DNA of 64,000 nucleotides from Bacteroidales bacterium (GCA_016788045.1 JAEUTG010000010.1:1-64000); one strand, 5' to 3'; counted from the first letter of the stretch, positions 1 to 9,183 are shown. A program made the numbers and translations. The notes: a model not told the origin generated them from the sequence alone.

Positions 1-151
1 TGGGAATCGGCCTCCTCCAACATTCAAAATGGTGAACCGACAGCTTCACCAGCGCGTGTCGAATCTGCCAAACCCGGTGGGAGCCCCGCATGCGCGGGAT
101 AGAATCCGGTCGCATCGTCCCGCGTATGCGGGATCGCCAAACTTTTAACGC
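1..151. other. Non-coding segment with small hairpins
   Basis: No credible gene. Three short inverted repeats are visible: GGTGAA/TTCACC at 32-51, CCCGC/GCGGG near 85-99 and TCCCGC/GCGGGA near 118-133, followed by the terminator at 152. The order of hairpins before a terminator could be the decayed 3' part of a tRNA or another small RNA, but I could not fold it into a tRNA. A minus-strand ORF across 24-215 is low-complexity and not believable. Confidence 0.3.
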
Positions 152-184
152 AAAGGCTGCCCAAATGGCAGCCTTTTGTGTTTT
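152..184 (+). terminator. Intrinsic terminator
   Basis: A 10-bp stem (AAAGGCTGCC pairing with GGCAGCCTTT, 5-base loop) followed by TTTTGTGTTTTT. It would end transcription from something to the left of, or in, the first 150 bases. No plus-strand gene is seen before it in the window. Confidence 0.75.
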
Positions 185-224
185 TACACACCTCCCCACT
201 ATTGCGTTTTGACACAAAGCGATA

Positions 225-301
225 CCCTGAGCCTGTCTGCCTGAAAACCAGTCAGGCAGGCTTGTCTGCCTGATATCCAGTCAGGCAGGCTTGTCGAAGG
301 G
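225..301. repeat. Palindromic repeat interrupted by two 29-bp units
   Basis: CCCTGAGC (225-232) and TTGTCGAAGGG (291-301) are the two ends of a widespread bacterial intergenic palindrome that normally lies contiguous. Between them sit two near-identical 29-bp units (234-262 and 263-291, two differences), each itself palindromic (CTGCCTGA...TCAGGCAG). Similar CTGCC-rich palindromes occur near 44474-44553. The remaining sequence up to 575 shows nothing I can assign. Confidence 0.6.
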
Positions 302-575
302 ACTCGAAGATACAAAGACAAATTAGTTACTCTGCCGACTGTCCCCCTGCCCTACCCTGCCTTGCCAGTGGCCTATTTTCCAACCAGGTTCCCCCTCCTC
401 TGCTTAATTATTCCATATTCGTTATCAAAAAGCAGATTATTTCAATAAACCGGCAAAACTTTCATCCAAATCACCCATGTAGTCATACTGTTGATTCAAT
501 TGGAATCACTATTTTTGTTTTTTAATTTTAAAATATTTTAATAACATTTCTCCTCTTACCCAAGAACCTCAATTT

Positions 576-1415
576 ATGATTCTGATAGCTGATAGTGGAT
601 CAACAAAAACCGAATGGTGCCTGATTGACAATGCCGCTGACCGAAAAATCTTCAATACCATTGGAATTAATCCATATCAGATGAAGGCTGATGCAATCAA
701 AGAAGTTCTGGAAAAGGAACTGAATCCCTATTTATACCCTGAAAAAATAAACAACATCTATTTCTACGGTGCAGGCTGTTCCACAAACAGAAAATGCCAG
801 ATGATTGAAAATGTGTTTCAGGATTACTTTTTCAACTCCTCCATCGAAGTCCATCATGATCTGCTCGGCGCCGCCAGAGCCCTCTGCGGAAATGAACCCG
901 GAATCGCCTGTATCCTTGGCACAGGTTCCAATTCCTGCCTTTTCAATGGACATGAAATCGAAGAAAATGTGGTTTCATTGGGATATCTTCTCGGGGATGA
1001 AGGCAGCGGGGCACACATGGGAAAAATTCTGCTGGCCGACTACTTTCATGGTCTTCTCCCGGCTGAACTTACCGCCAGCTTTGATCAGAAATACAGGCCT
1101 TCCATTGAGTCTGTTCTGGATGCATTGTACAACCAGCCCAGACCCAGTAGATTCCTGGCTTCCTTTGCTCCCTTTATTTCGGAAAACATCCGGCATCCTT
1201 ATATGAAAAGTCTTGTCAGCGGGTGTTTCGATGAGTTCTTCAGAATTAACGTTTCGAAATACACCAATTTCAAGGATACCAAAGTCCACTTTCTGGGCTC
1301 AATTGCCTATCACTTCAGTGAATTGTTGTTTGAATCGGCTGAAAAAGCAGGGGTTAAAACAGATAAAATCCTGAAATCTGCCATCGACGGTCTGATCGCT
1401 TTCCATTCCAATTAA
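576..1415 (+). CDS. N-acetylglucosamine kinase-like (BadF/BadG ATPase fold)
   Basis: A 279-residue cytoplasmic sugar-kinase-like ATPase. The N-terminal phosphate loop DSGSTKTEW (residues 6-14), the second phosphate motif GTGSNS (115-120) and GDEGSG (140-145) are those of the BadF/BadG/BcrA/BcrD and eukaryotic-type N-acetylglucosamine kinase family. Its length fits Bacteroidetes homologues that phosphorylate amino sugars for recycling or catabolism. The ATG at 576 puts the loop at the right distance from the start. The serine hydrolase gene begins 8 bases after its stop, so the two are probably cotranscribed. The exact substrate is inferred, not shown. Confidence 0.85.
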   Translation: MILIADSGSTKTEWCLIDNAADRKIFNTIGINPYQMKADAIKEVLEKELNPYLYPEKINNIYFYGAGCSTNRKCQMIENVFQDYFFNSSIEVHHDLLGAARALCGNEPGIACILGTGSNSCLFNGHEIEENVVSLGYLLGDEGSGAHMGKILLADYFHGLLPAELTASFDQKYRPSIESVLDALYNQPRPSRFLASFAPFISENIRHPYMKSLVSGCFDEFFRINVSKYTNFKDTKVHFLGSIAYHFSELLFESAEKAGVKTDKILKSAIDGLIAFHSN

Positions 1416-1423
1416 TTTATTCC

Positions 1424-2953
1424 ATGAGAAAATTATTCCGCATTATCTGTTTCACAGGTATTCTGTTTTCGTTCACCTGCTTTTCCTTTGGCCAGAATAA
1501 AGAGGAAATCCTTTCTGATTATTTCAATAAAGCCATTCTTCAGTGGAATGTTCCCGGAATGGCGGTAGGGATTATTCATAACAACAGTACTGTCTTACTT
1601 GAGGGTTATGGAGTAAGGGAAACCGGACGACCGGAAAAGGTTGACGGGAATACTGTTTTTGCAGTTGCATCAAACACCAAATCATTTACTGCCACTGCCA
1701 TTGGAATCCTGATTGATGAAGGAAAACTGAATTGGGACGATAAAGTAACTGACCATTTGCCCTGGTTCCGGCTTTACGACCCTTATGTTACGGAGCACAT
1801 CACCATCAGGGATCTGCTCTCTCACAGGTCAGGCCTGGTGACTTTCAGCGGAGACCTCATCTGGTACGGGAGTATCTATAACCGTGAAGAAATCGTCAGA
1901 AGAGCCGCTTTTCTGAAGCCAGGTAACGGGTTCAGGGAAAAATTCGGCTACTCCAATATTATGTATCTTGCCGCCGGGCTGATTGTTGAAAAAGTCAGCG
2001 GTCTCAGTTGGGATAAATTTATCACTCAAAGAATTCTTATCCCGCTGAACATGAACAATACCTTTACAAGCGTCAACCGCCTTGACCTGAAAGGAAACAC
2101 AGCAATTCCCCACAATGCTGTCAACGACTCAGCCTTCAGCATTCATTACCTTAACTGGGACAACATCGGACCGGCCGGATCTCTCAACAGCAGTGCAGCT
2201 GATATGCTGAAGTGGCTTCAACTGCAGCTAGGCAAAGGAACCATAAATGGGAAAACCATCATCAGCGAAAAAAGACTCAGGGAAATGTATTCACCACAAA
2301 CCATTCAGAACGTTTCCCCCTTTTCTGAAAGAACCTGGCCCTCCACCCACTTTAAAAGCTACGGGTTGGGCTGGTCAATGATGGATTATCATGGCAGAAA
2401 AGTAATCTCCCATTCAGGTGGATATGACGGAATGATCTCCTACACCTGCTTCGTTCCGGAAGAAAATCTCGGGTTCGTCATTCTTACCAACCAGAATTCC
2501 TCTCTGTACTATCCTCTGGCATACAAAATACTGGATACTTACCTTTCTGACTCAACCACCGACTGGAGTGATTTCTTTCTGAATCTCCAGAAAAGCGCTA
2601 AGGAAGATGAAGAAATGCAGAAAAAAAACGACAGTCTGTCATTCATTCCGGGTACTACACCCTCTCTCGCTCTGAAGGACTTTGCCGGAACTTACCACAG
2701 CATCGCTTATGGAGATGTTGTGGTTGAACTCAGGAAAGATAAACTGCACCTTCAGTTTGTCCCAAGCCCGATGTTCAGCAGCAACATGGTTCACTGGCAA
2801 TACAATACCTTCACCATAAAATTTGATCAGGTACCCTCCTTGCCGGAAGGTAAAGCGGCTTTTATCATCAATGAAGGAAAAGCAGAAAAAATCCTTATCG
2901 ATGTGCCGAACCCGGATTTTGATTTCACGGAACTGGAGTTTAATCGTTTGTAA
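1424..2953 (+). CDS. Secreted serine hydrolase, class C beta-lactamase/PBP4* family
   Basis: A 509-residue protein with a signal peptide (residues 1-23, ending FGQ). The three catalytic motifs of the beta-lactamase class C / D-alanyl-D-alanine peptidase fold are present: SxxK at 83-86 (SNTK), YxN at 177-179 (YSN) and HSGG at 330-333. A C-terminal region of about 100 residues resembles DUF3471, common in these periplasmic hydrolases. It may act on peptidoglycan peptides, D-amino-acid peptides or esters; the substrate cannot be read from the sequence. It lies 8 bases behind the sugar kinase gene, which would fit muropeptide recycling. Its last 14 bases overlap the 3' end of the convergent msrB. 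Confidence 0.9.
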   Translation: MRKLFRIICFTGILFSFTCFSFGQNKEEILSDYFNKAILQWNVPGMAVGIIHNNSTVLLEGYGVRETGRPEKVDGNTVFAVASNTKSFTATAIGILIDEGKLNWDDKVTDHLPWFRLYDPYVTEHITIRDLLSHRSGLVTFSGDLIWYGSIYNREEIVRRAAFLKPGNGFREKFGYSNIMYLAAGLIVEKVSGLSWDKFITQRILIPLNMNNTFTSVNRLDLKGNTAIPHNAVNDSAFSIHYLNWDNIGPAGSLNSSAADMLKWLQLQLGKGTINGKTIISEKRLREMYSPQTIQNVSPFSERTWPSTHFKSYGLGWSMMDYHGRKVISHSGGYDGMISYTCFVPEENLGFVILTNQNSSLYYPLAYKILDTYLSDSTTDWSDFFLNLQKSAKEDEEMQKKNDSLSFIPGTTPSLALKDFAGTYHSIAYGDVVVELRKDKLHLQFVPSPMFSSNMVHWQYNTFTIKFDQVPSLPEGKAAFIINEGKAEKILIDVPNPDFDFTELEFNRL

Positions 2954-3518
2954 CGCCGGTCTGATCAGTGCTGTCAGCGCTTTTTTCCTTCAACAACTGT
3001 TCTTCGCTTTTGAAGATCAGTGAAGTTGAATTGATACAATAGCGTTGTCCGGTTGGTGGAGGTCCGTCGTTGAAAACATGTCCCAGATGACCGCCACAGC
3101 GTGAACAAACCACCTCGGTTCTGATCATGCCGAAGCTCAGGTCGCGGTGCTCATCGATGTGCCCCGATTCCAGCGGCTCGCTGAAACTCGGCCATCCGCA
3201 GCCCGCATCAAATTTTGAACCCGATTCAAACAGCTCAAGTCCACAGGCAGCACAATAATACCTTCCCTTCACAAAAAACTGATCATAAATCCCTGTGTGC
3301 GGACGATCGGTCCCCTTTTGCCGCAAAACCTGGTATTGCTCAGGAGTTAAAATCTTTTTCCATTCCTCGTCACTTTTGAATATCTTTTCAGTGACCTTAT
3401 TTTTGCTGCTCTGCATGGGTGGATTCCCTTGATTTACATTGACACAACTCTGAAACAGGATGCTTGCCGGCAATAAAACGGCAAGAAAACAGACAACTCG
3501 GTAAAAATATTTTTTCAT
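2940..3518 (-). CDS. msrB: Peptide methionine-(R)-S-oxide reductase, lipoprotein form
   Basis: Reduces methionine-R-sulfoxide in proteins. From the chosen ATG at 3518 the protein has 192 residues, starting with a lipoprotein signal (lipobox LFQSC, Cys25), so it should be anchored in the envelope and repair exported proteins. The MsrB core is complete: zinc CxxC pairs at about 89/92 and 138/141, the CGWPSF motif and the catalytic Cys in RYCINS (about 161). An ATG 16 codons upstream would place charged residues before the signal peptide and is less likely. Overlaps the 3' end of the convergent serine hydrolase gene by 14 bases. Confidence 0.93.
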   Translation of the reverse strand: MKKYFYRVVCFLAVLLPASILFQSCVNVNQGNPPMQSSKNKVTEKIFKSDEEWKKILTPEQYQVLRQKGTDRPHTGIYDQFFVKGRYYCAACGLELFESGSKFDAGCGWPSFSEPLESGHIDEHRDLSFGMIRTEVVCSRCGGHLGHVFNDGPPPTGQRYCINSTSLIFKSEEQLLKEKSADSTDQTGVTND

Positions 3519-3663
3519 TGTTTTTCTGGATACTAGTATAACGAATGCCTTCTTCAATTGTTCCAAAGAACATTTTATTGCCAGCCTATCTTAACATTTT
3601 TTTGGAAACGGGCCATCCTGATGTTAAATTTGCTCCAGACAGAGTTGCTGTTTCATAATACTG

Positions 3664-3671
3664 TAATTTTG
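3664..3671 (+). promoter_or_regulatory. Bacteroidetes -7 box next to the start codon
   Basis: TAATTTTG matches the TAnnTTTG consensus. Only four bases separate it from the ATG at 3676, so transcription would start at or within a base of the start codon, giving a leaderless message. A TTG lies 16 bases upstream, closer than the usual 18-20. Confidence 0.5.
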
Positions 3672-3675
3672 AGTT

Positions 3676-4143
3676 ATGAAAAAAAACATCCTAAGAACAC
3701 TTACGATAGTATTCATTTTCAATTTATTAACTTTTTGTTCTTCGAAAAAGGATTGCACAATCCCTGATTCCCTGTTGTGGTTGACGGGTCAGTATGCAGA
3801 TACTTCTATTCAGTTCTTTGAAAGCTGGGCATTGAGGAATGATTCAATTCTGACAGGAACAGGCCTTCAGCTGGAAGGCACCGATACTGTGTTCATGGAG
3901 CATTTATCCATCGAAAAAAGGGATAAACAATGGCAGTATATAGTAAAGGCAGATAGCAGTGAAACCGCTTTTACGCTTATCAATGCGCCTGGAGATACGC
4001 TGGTATTTGAGAACCGTCAGAATGAGTATCCAAAAAGAATCACCTACGTCAGAAGAGCAAACGGAGGCATTGATGTTTCCATCGACAATCCGGATGAAGC
4101 CGGTAAAAAACAAGTATTCAGATTTAAAAACGTAAAACCATAG
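3676..4143 (+). CDS. Small lipoprotein, DUF6265-like
   Basis: A 155-residue protein with a lipoprotein signal (TFCSS, Cys about 21). The rest is predicted beta-rich with the WLTGQY...ESWALRNDSILTGTG pattern of the DUF6265 family (lipocalin-like barrel, function unknown). The DUF456 membrane protein begins two bases after the stop, so the two form an operon. The promoter box is almost on the start codon. The family assignment comes from the motif spacing only. Confidence 0.7.
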   Translation: MKKNILRTLTIVFIFNLLTFCSSKKDCTIPDSLLWLTGQYADTSIQFFESWALRNDSILTGTGLQLEGTDTVFMEHLSIEKRDKQWQYIVKADSSETAFTLINAPGDTLVFENRQNEYPKRITYVRRANGGIDVSIDNPDEAGKKQVFRFKNVKP

Positions 4144-4145
4144 TT

Positions 4146-4622
4146 ATGGACTGGATTTGGATCACCCTGGGGGTTATTCTTACCATAGCCGGTATTGCCG
4201 GATGCATTCTGCCTTTCATACCCGGCCCTCCCCTGAGTTATGTTGCTTTACTGACACTGCTCGCTGTTGATTCAGCAATGTTTACCACACGTTTTCTTGT
4301 GATATGGCTGCTGATAACCATAGCTGTAACATTGCTGGATTATTACGTTCCCATCTGGGGAACAAAGAAATTCGGAGGTAGTAAAGGCGGGGTCTGGGGA
4401 GCGACCATCGGCCTGTTGGTCGGTTTATTCTTTTTCCCTCCCCTGGGGATGATCATCGGACCATTTGCCGGAGCCGTAATTGGAGAAATGGCTGTTGGGA
4501 AAGATACCAATACTGCATTGAAGGCGGGTTTGGGATCTTTTATTGGTTTTGTCACCGGAACGGTAATGAAGCTGGCCGTTTCTGCAGCCATGGCATTCTA
4601 TTTCTTCAGGGCAATAATCTGA
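4146..4622 (+). CDS. DUF456 family membrane protein
   Basis: A 158-residue, Gly/Pro-rich integral membrane protein with about four hydrophobic segments (near 5-25, 30-65, 80-115, 130-155). The repeated glycine pattern (GGSKGGVWGATIGLLVG, GPFAGAVIGE) is typical of DUF456, a widespread family of unknown function with a glycine-zipper-like character. Cotranscribed with the preceding lipoprotein gene. Its last 17 bases overlap the 3' end of convergent truA. Confidence 0.85.
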   Translation: MDWIWITLGVILTIAGIAGCILPFIPGPPLSYVALLTLLAVDSAMFTTRFLVIWLLITIAVTLLDYYVPIWGTKKFGGSKGGVWGATIGLLVGLFFFPPLGMIIGPFAGAVIGEMAVGKDTNTALKAGLGSFIGFVTGTVMKLAVSAAMAFYFFRAII

Positions 4623-5373
4623 TGTCTTCAGGATATTCTATTTGTTCAAGAAACAATCCCCGGGCAGGAACCGATACACCGGCGTCAGACCGGTTTCCGT
4701 TTTCCACGACATTCCTGAAGCCATTTAAGTCAAGTTTACCTTTCCCTACTTCCATCAAAGTGCCAACGATTGCCCTTACCATATTTCTCAGAAAACGATT
4801 GGCCCTGACATGGTAGATCAACATCTCCTCCTTTTCAGTGAAGAATGATTCAAACATTTGGCATTCAGTAGTTCTTGTCTGCGTTCTGGTTTTCGAGAAG
4901 CATTTAAAATCATGGAATTCAGGAAGAAGACCTGCTGCTTCTTTCATTGAAGGCACATCAAGAAAGCCGGTATAGATCCACGAGAACTCAGTAAGGAAAG
5001 GGTTTTTGGTTCTGGAAATATAATACTTATAGGTACGGGAAACAGCCGAAAATCTGGCATGTATATCGGGCTTAACCTCAAAAATTTCCTTAATGAAAAT
5101 TGAAGGCGGCAGAAACCTGTTGAGTTTAGAAACCAGGTTTCTGATTTCCACTTCACCCGTACCTGAATTGATTTCAAAGTGGGCCATGTAATTTCTGGCA
5201 TGCACACCCGTATCGGTTCGTCCGGCTCCGGTTAGCTGCAGCTTTTCTCCGAATAGCAGGGAGATGGCGTCTTCCATTTCCTGCTGCACAGTGGGCGCAT
5301 TGGGCTGAATCTGCCACCCATGAAAACAGGTTCCGCTGAAGTCGAATCTGATAAAAAATCTGCGCTTTACCAT
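4606..5373 (-). CDS. truA: tRNA pseudouridine(38-40) synthase
   Basis: Converts uridines 38-40 of the tRNA anticodon stem to pseudouridine. From the ATG at 5373 it has 255 residues, the normal TruA length, with the catalytic Asp54 in GRTDTGVHA and the family's C-terminal FLRNMVR and RNA-binding features. An upstream ATG at 5457 would add 28 residues without similarity to TruA and would lie upstream of the promoter box, so it was rejected. Convergent with the DUF456 gene, 17-base overlap. Confidence 0.95.
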   Translation of the reverse strand: MVKRRFFIRFDFSGTCFHGWQIQPNAPTVQQEMEDAISLLFGEKLQLTGAGRTDTGVHARNYMAHFEINSGTGEVEIRNLVSKLNRFLPPSIFIKEIFEVKPDIHARFSAVSRTYKYYISRTKNPFLTEFSWIYTGFLDVPSMKEAAGLLPEFHDFKCFSKTRTQTRTTECQMFESFFTEKEEMLIYHVRANRFLRNMVRAIVGTLMEVGKGKLDLNGFRNVVENGNRSDAGVSVPARGLFLEQIEYPEDIRLLP

Positions 5374-5379
5374 AGTATG

Positions 5380-5408
5380 CAAAAATACAAAGAAGCGGGA
5401 GCCACCAA
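5380..5408 (-). promoter_or_regulatory. truA promoter, leaderless geometry
   Basis: Read on the minus strand: TTG (5408-5406), 18 bases, TATTTTTG (5387-5380). The box ends six bases before the truA ATG, so the message would have almost no 5' leader. This agrees with the chosen start. Confidence 0.6.
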
Positions 5409-5520
5409 CGTGGACATCCTTGATAATTCCCCTGATCCAGCCAATGTTTAGAAACATTATAAATTACAGGGTTCAGCGCAAAAAACAGCCTTATTGTTAA
5501 TGCTTTCACAAAAGAATTTT

Positions 5521-5528
5521 TATTTTTG
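5521..5528 (+). promoter_or_regulatory. Probable promoter of hydrogenase module 1
   Basis: TATTTTTG fits the Bacteroidetes -7 box. The nearest TTG is 24 bases upstream, wider than usual, so the -33 element is uncertain. It would give a leader of about 80 bases before hydC; a strong Shine-Dalgarno sequence GGGAGG lies at 5598-5603, seven bases before the ATG. Confidence 0.5.
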
Positions 5529-5609
5529 GTGCTGAATTGTTAATCAATTCACAAGTCACACTCTAAACTATCAAAAATCAGTACTTTACATTAAAATGGG
5601 AGGAATTCA

Positions 5610-6080
5610 ATGTTAACAACAGAAGCACTTGTTAAAGAACTTGTCGAGAAAAACGGGCGATCACGCAACAGCCTGATGCCAATCCTTCAGGGCATAGTCC
5701 AGAAAGAGCACTATTTGTCGGAAGAAGCCCTGCTCAGTGTAGCCAAAGAGCTCGATCTGTCGGCAGCCGATGTTTACGGAACAGCATCCTTTTACACATT
5801 TCTCGACACTGTCCCCAGAGGAAAAAACATCATCAGGGTCTGCAAAACCATCACCTGCCATATGAAAGGCAAGGATGAGGTCATCAATGCATTGAGCAAC
5901 GCATTGAAAATCAAGGTTGGCGAGACCACCCATGATAAGAAATTCACCCTGCTCACGGCCAATTGCCTGGGATGGTGCCACAAAGGACCGGTTATGCTGG
6001 TTAACGACGAAGTCTATCCGGACCTGACACCGCAAAAAGCGCTGGAAATAATTGAAGAATACGGTAAAGAAGCAAAATAA
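5610..6080 (+). CDS. hydC: NADH-dependent hydrogenase subunit, NuoE-like (HydC, module 1)
   Basis: A 156-residue thioredoxin-fold [2Fe-2S] protein of the NuoE/HoxE/HydC family. The cluster ligands are C78, C83, C119 and C123 (Cx4C...Cx3C). In trimeric [FeFe]-hydrogenases this small subunit sits on the NuoF-like flavoprotein subunit and passes electrons between the NADH site and the iron-sulfur chain. The start is supported by GGGAGG seven bases upstream. hydB follows 37 bases later. First gene of module 1; cytoplasmic. Confidence 0.93.
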   Translation: MLTTEALVKELVEKNGRSRNSLMPILQGIVQKEHYLSEEALLSVAKELDLSAADVYGTASFYTFLDTVPRGKNIIRVCKTITCHMKGKDEVINALSNALKIKVGETTHDKKFTLLTANCLGWCHKGPVMLVNDEVYPDLTPQKALEIIEEYGKEAK

Positions 6081-6117
6081 GCCTTACGACCGCTTAAAAA
6101 CAAAAACATCAACTCAA

Positions 6118-7284
6118 ATGGAAAACAATCTTAAAAAAGTCGATATTATTTTCGAAGTCGATGAAAATAACACCCCTTACGATGTACTTCTCAAAACGCT
6201 TAAGAGGCCGGCTGATGAAATAATTCTGGATTTGATTGACAGTGGACTGAAGGGCCGTGGTGGCGCAGGTTTCCCGACGGGGCTAAAGTGGAAATTCGCC
6301 CGCAACGAAGACGGTGACACCAAATATGTGATCTGCAATGCCGATGAAGGAGAACCGGGGACATTTAAAGACCGTGAGATCATTGACAGGGTTCCGGAAA
6401 AAATATTTACCGGCATGACCATCTGCGGCTATGTTGTCGGAGCAAAAGAAGGCTATATCTACCTCAGGGGTGAGTACAACTTTCTTCTTAAACCACTTTC
6501 CAAAAAGCTGGATGAATTCAATGAATTCCTGAAGAAGAACAAAATTGACTATAAAATCTATCTGAAGTCAGGCTCCGGTGCCTATGTTTGCGGTGAAGAG
6601 AGCGCGCTGTTTGAATCCATGGAAGGTAAACGCGGTGAACCCCGGAATAAGCCTCCCTATCCCACTGTTGCAGGATACAACAGCAAACCTACCGTTATCA
6701 ACAATGTGGAGACATTGGTCTACACCACGATGATCTGCCGGATCGGCCCTAAGAAATTTAAAGATCTGGGAACCAGCGATTCAAGAGGATCAAAAGTATT
6801 CTCCGTATCAGGCGACACCCCGATTCCCGGAATTTATGAACTGGAGCTTGGAATGCCTTTACACAATTTCGTTGATGAATTTGGCGACGGTGATGTCAAA
6901 GCTGTTCAGGTCGGTGGTGCTTCCGGACATTGTGTTCCGAGAAAGAAATTCAACGATACCATCATTGGTTTTGAAGGCATCCCTACCGGAGGCTCGATGA
7001 TGATTTTCAACAGCTCAAGATCCATGTACAATGTTCTTCACGATTACCTTGAATTCTTTGCAGAAGAATCCTGTGGACAATGCACTCCCTGCAGGGTTGG
7101 ATGCCAGCAGTTGCTCAAAGGAATTGAAGCCGTAAAAAGAGGTGAGCGGCCTCCCGCTTATCTTGATGATCTGAAAAAACTGACCGGAACCATGAAGATT
7201 GCTGCCAAATGCGGTCTCGGACAATCGGTCGGAAATCCCTTTAATTCCATTATCGACAATTTCAGGGAAGAAATCATTTACTAA
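6118..7284 (+). CDS. hydB: NADH-binding flavoprotein subunit, short NuoF-like (HydB, module 1)
   Basis: A 388-residue NuoF-like subunit expected to bind FMN and NADH. Visible features: the NADH/FMN glycine loop GRGGAGFPTG (46-55), the FMN region GSGAYVCGEESAL (152-164) and the [4Fe-4S] ligands C319, C322, C325 and C365. It lacks both the N-terminal [2Fe-2S] thioredoxin domain and the C-terminal two-[4Fe-4S] ferredoxin domain found in the HndC-like gene at 13673. Those domains are linked to electron bifurcation, so this subunit may serve an NADH-only enzyme. The ATG at 6118 gives a NuoF-like N-terminus; the frame is open back to 6052, but that overlaps hydC. Confidence 0.93.
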   Translation: MENNLKKVDIIFEVDENNTPYDVLLKTLKRPADEIILDLIDSGLKGRGGAGFPTGLKWKFARNEDGDTKYVICNADEGEPGTFKDREIIDRVPEKIFTGMTICGYVVGAKEGYIYLRGEYNFLLKPLSKKLDEFNEFLKKNKIDYKIYLKSGSGAYVCGEESALFESMEGKRGEPRNKPPYPTVAGYNSKPTVINNVETLVYTTMICRIGPKKFKDLGTSDSRGSKVFSVSGDTPIPGIYELELGMPLHNFVDEFGDGDVKAVQVGGASGHCVPRKKFNDTIIGFEGIPTGGSMMIFNSSRSMYNVLHDYLEFFAEESCGQCTPCRVGCQQLLKGIEAVKRGERPPAYLDDLKKLTGTMKIAAKCGLGQSVGNPFNSIIDNFREEIIY

Positions 7285-7367
7285 GTAAAGTTTCAATTAA
7301 CCATTTGCAGAGTTCAGGTCGGTATTTCAGATCAGAAAAACTGCAAAAAACCAAAAGCAAGGAAATC

Positions 7368-9161
7368 ATGAGTAAATATTTAGTCAACCTTAAGATCAAC
7401 AATATGCCCGTATCGGTGGAAGAGGGCACAACAATTCTTGAGGCAGCCAGAAAGCTGAATTTCAGAATCCCCACCTTATGTAACCATCCTGACCTGACTG
7501 TTGCCGGCAATTGCCGCGTTTGTGTGGTCGAAGTCAAAGGCTCAAGGTTGCTGGCGGCAGCCTGTGCCACGCCGGTTTCGGAAGGAATGGAAGTATTCAC
7601 CAACAGCGAGAAAGTAAGGGTCTCACGCAAGCACATTGTTGAGCTTCTGCTTTCTGAACACAATGCCGATTGTACGAAATGTTTCAAAAACGGCCGCTGT
7701 GAACTGCAGGACCTGGCAAGTGAATACCGGATTGGTGATCATGTGTTTCTTGATCTGGTTAAGCCTGAGTCCAAGATTCTTGACATCTCCTCCCCTTCTA
7801 TTGTGAAGGATGACAGCAAGTGTATCCGTTGTCAGCGCTGTGTAAGAACCTGCACCGAACTGCAGGGTGTAAGTGCCCTGGGTGTGGTGAATAAAGGGGA
7901 TCACCAGAGAATCTCTACCTTTTTCAACAAGCCCCTCCACGAAGTAGTCTGCACCAATTGCGGACAGTGTATCAACCGCTGCCCAACCGGAGCATTAACC
8001 GAACGCAACTACATAGAGGAAGTTTGGAATGCAATCTATAATCCTTCAAAATTTGTGGTGGTTCAGACAGCACCTGCCACCCGTATTGCCCTCGGTGAAG
8101 ATCTGGGGATTGCTGTTGGCGAGCGTGTAACCGGAAAAATGGTCGCTGCTTTGAAGAAACTGGGTTTCAGCAAGGTACTGGATACCGATTTTACGGCAGA
8201 CCTTACCATTATGGAAGAAGGAACTGAATTACTCACCCGGTTGAAAAAAGCGCTGGTTGATAAGGATGAGAGTGTCGTACTTCCGATGATGACCTCCTGC
8301 TCGCCGGGCTGGATCAAGTTTCAGGAGCATATGTATCCCGAATTGCTTGATAACCTGTCAACTTGTAAATCGCCACAGCAGATGTTCGGCGCAGTCGCCA
8401 AAACTTACTATGCCGACAAGATCAACATCAAGGCACAGGATATGGTGGTTGTATCCATCATGCCATGCGTGGCCAAGAAGTTTGAGTGTGAAAGACCAGA
8501 AATGAGGGATAGCGGCTACCAGGATGTGGATTATGTATTGACCACCCGCGAACTGGCCATGATGATCAAACAAGCCGGAATTGATTTCGATAAGCTTGAA
8601 GATGAGCACTACGACAGCATCCTCGGTGAATCAACCGGTGCAGCCGTAATTTTCGGGGCCACCGGTGGTGTAATGGAAGCAGCACTCAGAACAGCCTATG
8701 AAATCGTTACGGGCCGTGAGGTACCTTTTACAAACCTCAATATCAAACCGGTACGAGGTATGGAAGGTATCAAGGAGGCCTCTGTAAAAATCAAGGGCGT
8801 TAAGCCTGAATGGGATTTCCTTGAAGGTGTTGAGCTGAATGTTGCCATAGCACACGGTCTGGCCAATGCCAGGGCATTGATGGAAAAAGTAAGGACCGGC
8901 GAAGCCTCCTATCATTTCATCGAGATTATGGGTTGTCCCGGAGGATGCCTCGGTGGAGGTGGTCAGCCTATTCCGACTTCACCTGAAATCAGAAAGAAAA
9001 GAGCAGAGGCCATTTACGCTGAAGATTCAGAAATGATTATCAGGAAATCTCACGAAAATCCTGAAGTGGCTGAGATCTACCAGCAATTCCTGGGCGAACC
9101 GCTCGGGCATAAATCTCACGATCTGCTACACACACACTACAAGCCCCGCAAGAGGTATTAA
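7368..9161 (+). CDS. hydA: [FeFe]-hydrogenase catalytic subunit (HydA, module 1)
   Basis: A 597-residue cytoplasmic catalytic subunit, M3-type layout. In order: [2Fe-2S] domain (C38, C49, C52, C66), His-ligated [4Fe-4S] site (H98, C102, C105, C111), two [4Fe-4S] clusters (C152-C162 and C195-C205), then the H-cluster domain with L1 TSCSPGW (309-315), L2 MPCVAKK (C367) and L3 GCPGGCLGGGG (C523, C527). L1 has Ser312 where module 2 has Cys. ATG at 7368 was preferred to an upstream TTG (7305) because the [2Fe-2S] domain starts there. Ends just before a terminator-like hairpin. Confidence 0.95.
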   Translation: MSKYLVNLKINNMPVSVEEGTTILEAARKLNFRIPTLCNHPDLTVAGNCRVCVVEVKGSRLLAAACATPVSEGMEVFTNSEKVRVSRKHIVELLLSEHNADCTKCFKNGRCELQDLASEYRIGDHVFLDLVKPESKILDISSPSIVKDDSKCIRCQRCVRTCTELQGVSALGVVNKGDHQRISTFFNKPLHEVVCTNCGQCINRCPTGALTERNYIEEVWNAIYNPSKFVVVQTAPATRIALGEDLGIAVGERVTGKMVAALKKLGFSKVLDTDFTADLTIMEEGTELLTRLKKALVDKDESVVLPMMTSCSPGWIKFQEHMYPELLDNLSTCKSPQQMFGAVAKTYYADKINIKAQDMVVVSIMPCVAKKFECERPEMRDSGYQDVDYVLTTRELAMMIKQAGIDFDKLEDEHYDSILGESTGAAVIFGATGGVMEAALRTAYEIVTGREVPFTNLNIKPVRGMEGIKEASVKIKGVKPEWDFLEGVELNVAIAHGLANARALMEKVRTGEASYHFIEIMGCPGGCLGGGGQPIPTSPEIRKKRAEAIYAEDSEMIIRKSHENPEVAEIYQQFLGEPLGHKSHDLLHTHYKPRKRY

Positions 9162-9183
9162 GATGTAATCATTGAACAGATTG

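Noticed and set aside
24..215. Minus-strand ORF of 63 codons at the left edge
   Set aside because: It covers the terminator and palindromes, has no ribosome-binding site and no recognisable protein pattern.
5374..5457. Longer TruA N-terminus from an upstream ATG
   Set aside because: The added 28 residues do not belong to TruA and lie over and upstream of the promoter box.
7305..7367. Longer HydA (module 1) from a TTG codon
   Set aside because: The [2Fe-2S] domain begins right after the ATG at 7368; the extension is polar and without similarity to the paralogue.
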